NCBI GenBank assembly: GCA_963582685.1
Contig: CAUZSM010000015.1
Span: forward strand, 1 to 23,199
DNA: 23,199 nt
DNA from: CAUZSM01 sp963582685
GTDB taxonomy: Archaea; Thermoplasmatota; Poseidoniia; Poseidoniales; Thalassarchaeaceae
Direction: 5' to 3'
Position 1 is the stretch's first letter; every line of letters begins with the position of its first letter. The translations under genes were made by a program, and so were the position numbers. The notes under the pieces were generated by a model that saw only the letters and a list, made by a program, of their open reading frames with translations, was not told the DNA's origin and did not search any database. This document shows, in pieces, positions 1-8,059 of this stretch.

Positions 1-183
1 TACAGCACCGGATACTTCGAGGCTGCTGGGCCACCCACCCACGATACACTGTCCGCAAACTACTATCTGGGCGGTTCTGCATTTGACTGCACACACACAA
101 TCGATATCATCGATGGCTACTCTATGGTCCAAAATATATCGTGGTCGTTCGTGTACTCGATTCATCCTGTGACAGTCGGTTAA
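1..183 (+). CDS. C-terminal end of an unidentified protein (partial)
   Basis: Frame 1 is open from the window edge to a TAA at 181-183 and encodes the last 60 residues of a protein whose start lies outside the window. The visible part contains YYLGGSAFDCTH and ends in HPVTVG. It is rich in Ser, Thr, Tyr and Gly and poor in Lys, which would fit an exported or surface protein, but no family is recognisable. No membrane segment or anchor is present in this tail. It ends 1 base before the CCA end of the minus-strand tRNA-Ser, so the two are convergent. That it is coding rests only on the open frame and its plausible composition. Confidence 0.5.
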   Translation, partial: YSTGYFEAAGPPTHDTLSANYYLGGSAFDCTHTIDIIDGYSMVQNISWSFVYSIHPVTVG

Positions 184-184
184 A

Positions 185-270
185 TGGCGCCGAGAGAGAG
201 ATTTGAACTCTCGCGGGACGAACCCACGTGATTTCCAGTCACGCGCGATACCAGGCTATGCGATCTCGGC
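185..270 (-). tRNA. tRNA-Ser (anticodon GGA)
   Basis: The minus strand folds into a class II tRNA. The acceptor stem is a perfect 7-bp match (GCCGAGA with TCTCGGC), followed by discriminator G and an encoded CCA at 187-185. The anticodon stem CGTGA/TCACG closes a 7-base loop CTGGAAA, giving anticodon GGA, which reads UCC and UCU serine codons. The T arm is GAGAG-TTCAAAT-CTCTC. A long variable arm with a GGG/CCC stem lies between anticodon and T arms, as expected for tRNA-Ser. No intron is needed to make the fold. The gene end without CCA would be 188. Confidence 0.96.
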
Positions 271-388
271 TGCGACCCCTTCGACCCGCCCTTCTGTTTT
301 GACGGTGACGCTTGACTAATCGCCTCACAGGGCTGCATCTATGCAGTGCGCCACGATTAAAGCGGCCTCATTGCTCGCCGCCGTTGCT

Positions 389-460
389 GCCACTGTGGCT
401 TAGAGGTATAGCGACGCCTTGGTAAGGCGTAGGTCGTGGGTTCAATTCCCACCAGTGGCT
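389..460 (+). tRNA. tRNA-Thr (anticodon GGT)
   Basis: A 72-base class I tRNA fold. The acceptor stem is GCCACTG with CAGTGGC, with discriminator T at 460. The D stem is GCT/AGC. The anticodon stem ACGCC/GGCGT closes the loop TTGGTAA, giving anticodon GGT for ACC and ACU threonine codons. The variable loop has five bases (AGGTC) and the T arm is GTGGG-TTCAATT-CCCAC. CCA is not encoded, since CTG follows. There is no intron. A weak AT-rich stretch at 355-361, about 30 bases upstream, could be its TATA element. It is divergent from tRNA-Ser, with 118 bases between them in which I see nothing else. Confidence 0.96.
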
Positions 461-474
461 CTGTGATTCGCACA

Positions 475-489
475 TTCGCCGTAGGCGAA
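475..489. repeat. Perfect short inverted repeat, 6-bp stem, 3-base loop
   Basis: TTCGCC-GTA-GGCGAA lies just after tRNA-Thr and 44 bases before the start codon of the giant gene. It may be a processing or termination hairpin for the tRNA transcript, or part of the control region of the next gene. A stem this short can arise by chance. Confidence 0.35.
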
Positions 490-532
490 GATTATTCAGT
501 CGGTGCAGCGACCCCGATGCAGAGGCCAAGCC

Positions 533-3500
533 ATGTCAAGCAATCGCAGCGTTTTTTCAGCCATCGCAATCATTCTGCTGATGGTAGCGGCACCATGGGC
601 TGCAGCAGACACTTCCACTTGGATTGGGCCATCTGCAGTTGGTTCAAGCGGCCAAGCAGTAACCGTCGATGGCTGGAACGTGCCGGGCAATGCGACTATC
701 CTCGATTCATGGCTGACTGTGGAGGACATAATGGCGGCAGATGGCAATGGTTCACAGTGGCGCACAGGCACTTCGACAAATTTCACCGCTGGTTCGTTCA
801 CCGATACCACCGACTCGCACTTTGCCGGCCAACTATCTCTGCTTCCTGACGGTGCTTTCAGCCAAGTGGACAACTTCGGTGGCAATGTGGCACTGACTTT
901 CCAGAATAACTGGAGCGTTGATGGCAACAGTGGAATCTGGCACCCCTCACTGATTGGGAATATTCAGAATGGCACAGTGTCGGGTGGAACTCGAACATTG
1001 ACACACGGCTCTATTCCAGCCTCAGCTCACGGTGGAAGCGTGGTTGCAGCAACCGTCGCAGGTTCACCAGTTCCGGCTGGGATTGATTCTGCACTGAGAA
1101 TGCCTGCAGAGAACATCCCTTGGCCGGTTGCTGACTTCAACATGACAATGTGGAACTGGCATCACTTGGACAGCAGTAGTGGAGATGCAGTTTGGGTTGA
1201 GTATCGACTTGACACCGGTTCTTGGACGTGGGTTGCTCCGGTCGGTGGATACAACGGCAACGTCACCCTCGCAAGTTCAATTCCCTCAGGCACACCCGGC
1301 AGCAGCAGCACCTTCCCTGCGTGGGCGTCCAATAGCCACACTGGTTGGAATCTGGACACCTTCAGTTTGGACAATATCACTGGGCTATCCAACGCTAACC
1401 AGATTCAGTTTAGGTTCAGGATTTTCACCGACAACTCAAGTTCCGGGATACCAGGGTGGTTCTTGGATGATATTCGGCTAGTCAACATAGGTAATTCCAC
1501 GGATTATTGGCATCATGGCTGCTACACTACATCAGCCACTTCATGCTTTTACTCCAACAGCGCTGTAGGTGCGCTGCAGGGTAATTTCAACTTCTCGAAT
1601 GCAAGCACGAATTCAGTCCTTCGCACCCGACTTGAGTGGGACCTTGAAGGGAGTGGTTGGGATAATCTATGCATTGAGTTGTCAACGAATAACAACACAT
1701 GGACTGACATCTCATCCACTGGTGGTTCACAATCGACTACTGTCTGCAGATCACGTAGCGGAGCAATCCCTTCCAACGGCTACACTGTCGGCGGTACAAC
1801 CTATACTGACCAGACCAACTCCTTCGTTCTCCTCGACCTAGCCATTCCGGCGGCATTCCAAGGAGTGAGCTTGGTGAATGTACGTTATGTGGTTCAAACT
1901 GATTCTTCAATTCAATACGGAGGGAATACAGACCCCCTTGAAGGAGTCACTATCGACTATATCGAGATTATAGACAGTAGCGGCAATGTGGTGGACAGTG
2001 ACCAATTGAATACAGCAAGCACGATGTTCCATTATGCGATTGGAGCAGTGGCTGATGACTGGCAATTCCTCTCCATCGGTGCAGGTGCGCTGACCACTGG
2101 TCAGGACTTTGAGGACGCGAGCGCGGGTGCACCCGGAGGTATTCCAAATGGCTGGGCTGCCACTGGTGAATGGGAATTCGGACCACTGAATACCAATCAG
2201 ATGGGGCCGACATCGTTCCCGACCACTCCATTCGGGTTTGGCACCAATCTCGCTGGCACATATAGCGGTAGCAACTGGGACCATCTGTATACTCCCGGAT
2301 ACTCAATCCCAGCAGGTGCGAGTGCCCGACTGACTTTCGGCCACTGGATGTGTTCCGAGAACGGTTGGGATGGTGGGGCCATCTTCATCTCGACTGACAA
2401 TACTACTTGGAATCACTTCGACCCGGGTGGCGCTGCCTTCTACGATACCAATGGGTTCACATTCAATACCAATGGTAATCTAGCCAATGACTGGATTTTC
2501 GATGGTTCCAATTCAATACCACCCGGTGGATTCAGTTGCAATGGCCCACACAATCTGTGGGAGACCAAGACCGCCGACCTATCGTCATATTCTGGCCAGA
2601 CGGTATGGTTCCGATTTTCCTTTGAGAGCGACTCGATAGTCAGTGATGAGGGCTGGTATGTCGATGATGTCGGCCTTGAAGTCGACTATTTCCTTGACGA
2701 GGGCAATTGGCTCTCGCCACCAATCCAAGTCGATGACCTCGGAGCAGGATTCGTCGATGTTGACGCAACGATGGGTAACGGGACATGGATTGGCGGTGCC
2801 ATCATGGATGGTACAGGAAGCCCCATCGTCGGATTCGAAAACCAGACTTTCCCCATTTCCTTGCATGGCCTTGACCGGGACGCCCACTCTTCCATACACG
2901 TACGCGTGACCGTGGGTACCAGTGACCCCTACTCAACCCCGTTAGTCAGTGCATTACATGTGGGAAGTGTGCGTTATCTGGATGGGAATGGGCCTGAAAA
3001 GACTGGGTGGCTGGTTGGCAGCGGTCTGGTCAGCGGTGATGGCAACTTGACCAACCCCGGCACCTCCTCCGAAGTGGTCATGTCAAACTTCGTTCACTCA
3101 TCCCGCCCGATTACATCAGTCAGATTCTCCGGAGTAGCCACTGGAGTTACAATCAATCTCATCGATTCGTGGGGTAATTACGTCGGCAGCACTGGCCCGA
3201 CTGGCACTCTCACATTCCCTGAACCTCAACCCGGCTTCGGTGTGCGAGTGAATGTCGCTGGTGGTGGCATGGTGCGCGAGTTGACTGCCACTGGATTATT
3301 CGGACAACCAGCAGTGAACGCAACTGTCGATGTCACGGATGATGGCACTGTAGATTGGTCCTTCCCAACAGGTACTGCCTACGGCTACCACGGCTGGCAG
3401 ACCATGCTGTACCAGACCACCGACACCAGTGGGACGACAACACACAACGGTAGCACATCGGCCAGAGTCACGGTGGACTCCACGAGTCCTGCTGCAGTTT

Positions 3501-6500
3501 CAGTGATGATTCCGGGTGATGCAACAGTAACCAGTCTAGTTGTCTCCATGGTGGCTGCCACAGGGACTTTTGCCTCCCAAGGATTAGAATTCAATCAGGT
3601 GGGTTCTAGCCAAGTAGTCTCGTTTACCGGTTCTGGAGTATCAACGTATTCTTTCTCAAATACGTGGCATAATCAGATGAACGCGATTCAGGCCCAGAGC
3701 GGCATTCAGGCAGATCGCGATTGGCGAGTGATAGAATTCGAGATATCTGGGACAGCCCCTGATATCATCGACATCACTGCATTCACAGTTGGATACACAA
3801 TCAGTGAGAATGTAACCGGCCTTACCCAGCAGGTGAAGGATTACCACGCCGCAGAACAGATTGGTGCCCCGAAGTTGCAGATTACTGTTCCAGTCACAAT
3901 GACTGCAGATATTGGTGTACTCGTCATCGGCGGCGGAATATATCATGAGTTGATGATTACCAATCACCAATTCGCCGCCCCGAATACAATGTATCCAGAT
4001 GGCTCATCAGTCACAATATCAACCGGCCACCATCACCTGAATGACAATGATGAACTTGGGCAGATTCAATTGGTCGGTACCGGTTCAGAAGGTACCTCAA
4101 TCGTATTCACGGTCACCAATGGCGATGGGCAGTGGGCAACACCCACATTTGCCCAGGCCGCCGGTCAGAGTTGTTTGACCCTTGATTCAGCGAATAGTCT
4201 GGCAATAGAGGCCCAAAGCAATCCTCCCGGTCAACTGTTTGATTTCATTGCAGTCGATTGGGTATTCGATGTGCAATGGTCTTGCGACGACATTGCTTCA
4301 ATCACTTGGAAGGCCACCGCATTCAACACTACTGGGGAGTCAAGTAGTCCTGCATATGCACAAAGTGGTGGCTCAGGCTCTCAAGCAGTCGAAAATGACC
4401 TTGAAATCAGTGGATTTGAGGTCTACGATGAGCACGGCCGTCATCTATCCAACCCGTTTTCGCCAGATTATCCATTCAGGGTCATTCCTGAAGCGACCCT
4501 CAACGTTACCGGTCAGGTCAGATTCCAGAACACGGTTGACCTGAGACCAGCCATCAGCGATTTCGCAGTCGGACTGAACATCTCTAGTGTCGAGATACCG
4601 TTGCTCTCTGATGGCCCGGGAACCTTCTCGGGTCAAGCAGTTCTCGGCTCGGACGATGCCTACAGTCTCTCACCAGTCATGGGGCGAGTCGGGCCGGTGA
4701 CAGGCTCAACCGGAGCAGAGGATATGACGGTACAACCCCCGGTAGTCATGGTTCTAATCGATAATACACCCCCTGTCGCCGGCCCACTATTGGTGCAGAC
4801 TTCTGTCGGCCTACTCGATGCAGATGGCTTCGTCTGGGACCCAATATCACCGCTGAGTGTCTACGTGACCGTGGAGGACGTAGAGGATAGAGGTGAATCA
4901 CTGACACTGCACTACTGGCGCCAGAATATCGACGACACAAATGTCGATGGATTCGCTAACGAAAGCGAGTATCAATCCGTCTCTGAGCCCCTATTCGCCT
5001 TGCGAAGTGGCAGCGAACAGGTCACGTTCAGCGGTATCGATGTGTCGGGCAACGGATTCAACGGCAAGGTGAGCCTGTATCTTTCTGGCACTGACTGGGC
5101 TGGAAATAGCTACCTCGATGGTGGCACGGGTGGAGGTGCGGGCCTATACAATGACTGGGCTACCCTGCAAACTGCTGAGAATACCGAGACGATTCTGCTA
5201 GGCACTGGTTTCAGTCTCGACACTGAGAGTGAATATTTGCTCGCCGGGCAAGAGCATACTATCAGCATGTACATCAAAGACGCCAACGGTATCGAGACAC
5301 TTGATGACATCGTGGTCTATCTCGCGGGACAGACTTCTGCTCCGTTCGGTGAATTCCATTACGACCCGCGTCAAGGTACCTTCTTCACACCATTTGAGAG
5401 TCGCGTCACTCCGATTGGCGTGACCATTGAGCAATTGTCAGAAGATACTGCAAAGGTCGACCTCCGATTCAGTCTTGATTGGCACTCGCCAACCTCTGAG
5501 AACTTCCGCATTCCTGGAGTGACAATCATTGATGACCAGCAAGTTGTTGAGAATGTCAACAATCTGAACGGAATGCGCTGGAAACTCGACAATAGTTTGG
5601 AAGCGATTACAACCGATTTGGTCGATATGACGCCCCCAATCTCCCCGGGCGATGCTTCTATTCTGTATGTTCGACAAGGTGACGAGATTGCAGTCGAGGG
5701 CATCGTACGCTACGTGGCAACCCAGATTCCGATACTGGAACCCACAACAGGCCTTGAGGTCGAGGGGCTCATCATGTATGGGGTCACTGAACTTTCGGCC
5801 AATGTATCTGTGCAGCCCGGTGGGGTTTTCTCAATGCCATTCGTTCTGCCAATGCGTGCACCTCTCAATCCGAATATGCCAATCCACATCTACGTACGCA
5901 ATGTGGAAGGAAGCGGCACTTCTGTTCTCAACACAGACACTTCAATTGTCGTAGACAGTGATGCACCAGTCATCAGTTTCGATGTATATCGATATCCGAC
6001 CACATCTCTGACACTGCTTGAGAGCGACCGTCTCGACAGCGTCACCATCGATTTCGTAGTGGATGACGATGGAGGTATGTCTGATGCTCCCCTCACCCTG
6101 CACTGGGCATATCTCCGCAACGGCCTACCGTTGATGGGGGTTGGTGATTCTGCTGAAATATCACAAGTTTACGTGGAAGATTCAATTTACCACTATCACG
6201 GGTTATTCGACTTGCGAGCAGTTGGCATCGACCGTTTGGAAGATGGAGACCAGATTACTCTGTGGGTCAGTGGTGAGGACCTTGCCGGCAATGAGTTGGT
6301 TGGTGAAGGTACTCAATCGCTGCCGCGTGTCCCGTCGCTATCGATTATTGAATTCGTCCCATCTCTAATTGATTTCACAATAGAACCCGCCCATCCGGTT
6401 GTAGGGGAGATGGTCACCATCACGGCCTACTTCAACAATGACGGGTTGCGAAACGGCATCTTGTCAGTCACCCTTGCTGAGAGGATAGAAGGATTGTGGA

Positions 6501-7483
6501 AGGAATACGACACCGTTGAGGTATCCATGGGTCCGATGTCACGTGACAACACAGCCATATTCACTTGGGAGGCTTGGCAGGCTGGCACTGCTGACCTACA
6601 CCTGATTGTAGATGGGAATCATTCAGTGTTGTTGTCAGTTGAGTCATTCGAGGTCGCTGCAAGCGATGGAAGCGGAGGATTTGCCAGCATGACTGCGGCG
6701 CAACTAATTGGACTGATTGTAATCTTGGTCATCGCAGTCCTCTCCCTAGTTCTCGTACTAGTGCTCCGACGGCCTCAAGACGAGGATTATGAGTGGGTAG
6801 AAGACGACGTGTGGTTCGATGATGATGGACACCCCGCCCGCGCTGGTCCTACTGGGCCTCCGGTTGACGCACCGCCGATGCCATCGATGGACGCAAAGCC
6901 GATTCCTTCACCTCCGCCCACAGCTGAGTTGCCACTAGACTACAACGACGCCACAGTCTCCTACGTGATGTCTCAGCACGGTATTACGGAGGGAGATGCT
7001 TTCCTTTCCTTTGCCGCAGCTTACGACGCTGACGATAATGGGTATCTGCGCCAGTCAGAATTAGTAGAAGCCGCCAAGGCCTTCGCTGCTATGTCTGATG
7101 AAGGCGATGAGTTGAGTAGTACTGTTGCTGAAGTCAAGGCAGGTCTGCCTGAGTGGAGTGACAAGAGGATACGTAAGTGGCTGCGACGCGGATGGAAGCC
7201 CCATCAGATTGTCGCAGAACATGCGAGTAGTGCCCCACCACCTCCACCATCAGAGGAAGAGGATGAGTCAGAGATGGATGCCGAGCCTGAAGTTGAGGCC
7301 GAGCCAGCGGTGGAAACAGAACCTGAGCCAGAACCTGAACCCGAGTCAGATCCCGTGATTGATTTACCATCGAAGGCGGCGCTGAATCGAATGAAGAAGG
7401 CCGAACTTGTCGAATTGGCCGATTCGCTTGGATTCGATACGGGTGGTACCAAATCAGACATCATTTCCCACCTATTAGGTTGA
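533..7483 (+). CDS. Giant exported surface protein with C-terminal membrane anchor, EF-hand-like and SAP-like tail
   Basis: About 2,316 residues. I chose ATG 533 because it begins directly with a signal peptide (MSSNRSVFSA, then hydrophobic IILLMVAAPW, cleavage near AAA-D at residue 25); the upstream in-frame GTG at 503 adds ten residues that would spoil it. The ectodomain is Asn/Ser/Thr/Gly-rich, with MAM/LamG-like (choice-of-anchor type) jelly-roll segments ending in GWFLDDIRLVN (about residue 308) and GWYVDDVGLEVDYF (about 706). Later Ig-like repeats carry NTPPVAGP, DSDAPV, TDWAGN and EDLAGN. One membrane helix (about 2056-2079) is followed by RR. The presumed cytoplasmic tail holds a Pro/acidic linker, an EF-hand-like loop DADDNGYLRQSEL (about 2165), a basic WLRRGWKP segment, a Glu-Pro repeat, and a SAP/Rho-N-like end (about 2276-2316). 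It probably acts in adhesion or capture of polymers at the cell surface, which is inference; no catalytic motif was recognised. Confidence 0.9.
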   Translation: MSSNRSVFSAIAIILLMVAAPWAAADTSTWIGPSAVGSSGQAVTVDGWNVPGNATILDSWLTVEDIMAADGNGSQWRTGTSTNFTAGSFTDTTDSHFAGQLSLLPDGAFSQVDNFGGNVALTFQNNWSVDGNSGIWHPSLIGNIQNGTVSGGTRTLTHGSIPASAHGGSVVAATVAGSPVPAGIDSALRMPAENIPWPVADFNMTMWNWHHLDSSSGDAVWVEYRLDTGSWTWVAPVGGYNGNVTLASSIPSGTPGSSSTFPAWASNSHTGWNLDTFSLDNITGLSNANQIQFRFRIFTDNSSSGIPGWFLDDIRLVNIGNSTDYWHHGCYTTSATSCFYSNSAVGALQGNFNFSNASTNSVLRTRLEWDLEGSGWDNLCIELSTNNNTWTDISSTGGSQSTTVCRSRSGAIPSNGYTVGGTTYTDQTNSFVLLDLAIPAAFQGVSLVNVRYVVQTDSSIQYGGNTDPLEGVTIDYIEIIDSSGNVVDSDQLNTASTMFHYAIGAVADDWQFLSIGAGALTTGQDFEDASAGAPGGIPNGWAATGEWEFGPLNTNQMGPTSFPTTPFGFGTNLAGTYSGSNWDHLYTPGYSIPAGASARLTFGHWMCSENGWDGGAIFISTDNTTWNHFDPGGAAFYDTNGFTFNTNGNLANDWIFDGSNSIPPGGFSCNGPHNLWETKTADLSSYSGQTVWFRFSFESDSIVSDEGWYVDDVGLEVDYFLDEGNWLSPPIQVDDLGAGFVDVDATMGNGTWIGGAIMDGTGSPIVGFENQTFPISLHGLDRDAHSSIHVRVTVGTSDPYSTPLVSALHVGSVRYLDGNGPEKTGWLVGSGLVSGDGNLTNPGTSSEVVMSNFVHSSRPITSVRFSGVATGVTINLIDSWGNYVGSTGPTGTLTFPEPQPGFGVRVNVAGGGMVRELTATGLFGQPAVNATVDVTDDGTVDWSFPTGTAYGYHGWQTMLYQTTDTSGTTTHNGSTSARVTVDSTSPAAVSVMIPGDATVTSLVVSMVAATGTFASQGLEFNQVGSSQVVSFTGSGVSTYSFSNTWHNQMNAIQAQSGIQADRDWRVIEFEISGTAPDIIDITAFTVGYTISENVTGLTQQVKDYHAAEQIGAPKLQITVPVTMTADIGVLVIGGGIYHELMITNHQFAAPNTMYPDGSSVTISTGHHHLNDNDELGQIQLVGTGSEGTSIVFTVTNGDGQWATPTFAQAAGQSCLTLDSANSLAIEAQSNPPGQLFDFIAVDWVFDVQWSCDDIASITWKATAFNTTGESSSPAYAQSGGSGSQAVENDLEISGFEVYDEHGRHLSNPFSPDYPFRVIPEATLNVTGQVRFQNTVDLRPAISDFAVGLNISSVEIPLLSDGPGTFSGQAVLGSDDAYSLSPVMGRVGPVTGSTGAEDMTVQPPVVMVLIDNTPPVAGPLLVQTSVGLLDADGFVWDPISPLSVYVTVEDVEDRGESLTLHYWRQNIDDTNVDGFANESEYQSVSEPLFALRSGSEQVTFSGIDVSGNGFNGKVSLYLSGTDWAGNSYLDGGTGGGAGLYNDWATLQTAENTETILLGTGFSLDTESEYLLAGQEHTISMYIKDANGIETLDDIVVYLAGQTSAPFGEFHYDPRQGTFFTPFESRVTPIGVTIEQLSEDTAKVDLRFSLDWHSPTSENFRIPGVTIIDDQQVVENVNNLNGMRWKLDNSLEAITTDLVDMTPPISPGDASILYVRQGDEIAVEGIVRYVATQIPILEPTTGLEVEGLIMYGVTELSANVSVQPGGVFSMPFVLPMRAPLNPNMPIHIYVRNVEGSGTSVLNTDTSIVVDSDAPVISFDVYRYPTTSLTLLESDRLDSVTIDFVVDDDGGMSDAPLTLHWAYLRNGLPLMGVGDSAEISQVYVEDSIYHYHGLFDLRAVGIDRLEDGDQITLWVSGEDLAGNELVGEGTQSLPRVPSLSIIEFVPSLIDFTIEPAHPVVGEMVTITAYFNNDGLRNGILSVTLAERIEGLWKEYDTVEVSMGPMSRDNTAIFTWEAWQAGTADLHLIVDGNHSVLLSVESFEVAASDGSGGFASMTAAQLIGLIVILVIAVLSLVLVLVLRRPQDEDYEWVEDDVWFDDDGHPARAGPTGPPVDAPPMPSMDAKPIPSPPPTAELPLDYNDATVSYVMSQHGITEGDAFLSFAAAYDADDNGYLRQSELVEAAKAFAAMSDEGDELSSTVAEVKAGLPEWSDKRIRKWLRRGWKPHQIVAEHASSAPPPPPSEEEDESEMDAEPEVEAEPAVETEPEPEPEPESDPVIDLPSKAALNRMKKAELVELADSLGFDTGGTKSDIISHLLG

Positions 7484-7495
7484 ATTGAATCGCGT

Positions 7496-7516
7496 AAAAC
7501 CCCTTTTTTGTGTTTC
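7496..7516 (+). terminator. Oligo-T terminator after the giant surface protein
   Basis: A run of six T at 7505-7510, preceded by AAAACCCC, starts 21 bases after the stop codon. Archaeal RNA polymerase stops at such T runs without needing a hairpin, and no strong hairpin is seen here. Confidence 0.5.
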
Positions 7517-7571
7517 GGCACCAATCAGGTAGTGTTCATACGCGCGTCAGAAACCTAACGAAACCGTTTCC

Positions 7572-7577
7572 TTTATA
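7572..7577 (+). promoter_or_regulatory. TATA box of the small-gene pair
   Basis: TTTATA lies in an otherwise GC-rich stretch. A start site about 26-27 bases downstream would fall at about 7601-7603, right at the foot of the leader hairpin, leaving a leader of about 35 bases before ATG 7637. This is the clearest TATA element in the window. Confidence 0.6.
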
Positions 7578-7603
7578 GGCCGGCGCGTAAGGCTTAGGAT
7601 TTC

Positions 7604-7619
7604 GAGGAGGAGACTCCTC
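7604..7619 (+). promoter_or_regulatory. Leader hairpin with GAGA (GNRA) tetraloop holding an SD-like sequence
   Basis: GAGGAG-GAGA-CTCCTC is a perfect 6-bp stem with a GNRA-type loop at the predicted 5' end of the mRNA for the small gene at 7637. The 5' arm contains GGAG-type Shine-Dalgarno sequence, but it lies about 25 bases from that ATG. A nearer ATG at 7624, five bases after the hairpin, opens a 21-codon frame ending at 7689. The stem could mask the SD or protect the 5' end; both are inference. Confidence 0.4.
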
Positions 7620-7636
7620 AAGGATGGGATGCGAGT

Positions 7637-7825
7637 ATGACGGGCCGTGCAGAAGAAAGGAAATTACGGGTTGCCAGCGATATGGCTGAACTGCAACTTG
7701 AGGTTGAGGATCTGCGTCGCCTTGTCAACACATTGCTCACCGTCATCATGGAGGAAGCTGACGGAATCCACTCTGGAGCGGCACCAACACCCCCAGGCGG
7801 TACTCGCCCAGGGATATCGATGTGA
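7637..7825 (+). CDS. Small coiled-coil-like protein, family not recognised
   Basis: 62 residues starting MTGRAEERKL. Residues about 4-42 are charged and helical with heptad-like leucines (AELQLEVEDLRRLVNTLL), suggesting a coiled coil or oligomerising helix. The last 20 residues are Pro/Gly-rich (GAAPTPPGGTRPG). There is no signal peptide or membrane segment, so it is probably cytoplasmic. Its stop codon overlaps the start of the next small gene by 4 bases (ATGTGA with GTG inside), which suggests translational coupling and a joint role. A good TATA box stands about 62 bases upstream. An overlapping short frame from ATG 7624 exists but seems less likely. I do not recognise the family; a soluble partner of the membrane protein encoded next is the simplest guess. 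Confidence 0.6.
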   Translation: MTGRAEERKLRVASDMAELQLEVEDLRRLVNTLLTVIMEEADGIHSGAAPTPPGGTRPGISM

Positions 7826-8037
7826 CGAACAATGAAGGAAAGACAATGCTTAGCATGGTAGAGGCATGGAACACGGCATCCGGAACGACAGGACTCAATC
7901 AAGTCGAATCCGGGTTTGGCTGGGGGATGGCCCTCGCTTTGGTAGTTCTAGAAGTCCTTTGGTGGGTGATGGTTGTCAAAATCAGCCGACGACATATCAA
8001 CGCCCGAAGGTCTCAGAACCAAGAAAACTCCACATGA
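7822..8037 (+). CDS. Small one-pass membrane protein, family not recognised
   Basis: 71 residues from GTG 7822, which overlaps the upstream stop; ATG 7846 (MLSMVEAWN) is an alternative start. One hydrophobic helix (about residues 34-54, GWGMALALVVLEVLWWVMVV) is followed at once by a basic cluster (KISRRHINARR) and a polar tail, which predicts N-out/C-in by the positive-inside rule. The tryptophans lie at the membrane edges. There is no cleavable signal. It is the second gene of a two-gene unit with the coiled-coil-like protein and is convergent with rtcB, whose stop lies 22 bases further on. Function is unknown; it could anchor the small soluble protein at the membrane. Confidence 0.6.
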   Translation: MTNNEGKTMLSMVEAWNTASGTTGLNQVESGFGWGMALALVVLEVLWWVMVVKISRRHINARRSQNQENST

Positions 8038-8059
8038 GTAGCGGCGAAGTCGAGGGGCC

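Noticed and set aside
436..927. Overlapping 137- and 143-codon open frames on both strands
   Set aside because: Both overlap the signal peptide and first domain of the giant surface protein, and one also covers part of tRNA-Thr; the long frame is clearly the coding one.
7281..7350. Repetitive GAG/CCT codon run that looks like a small tandem repeat
   Set aside because: It encodes the Glu-Pro repeat of the surface protein tail, a common low-complexity linker, and is not a CRISPR or mobile element.
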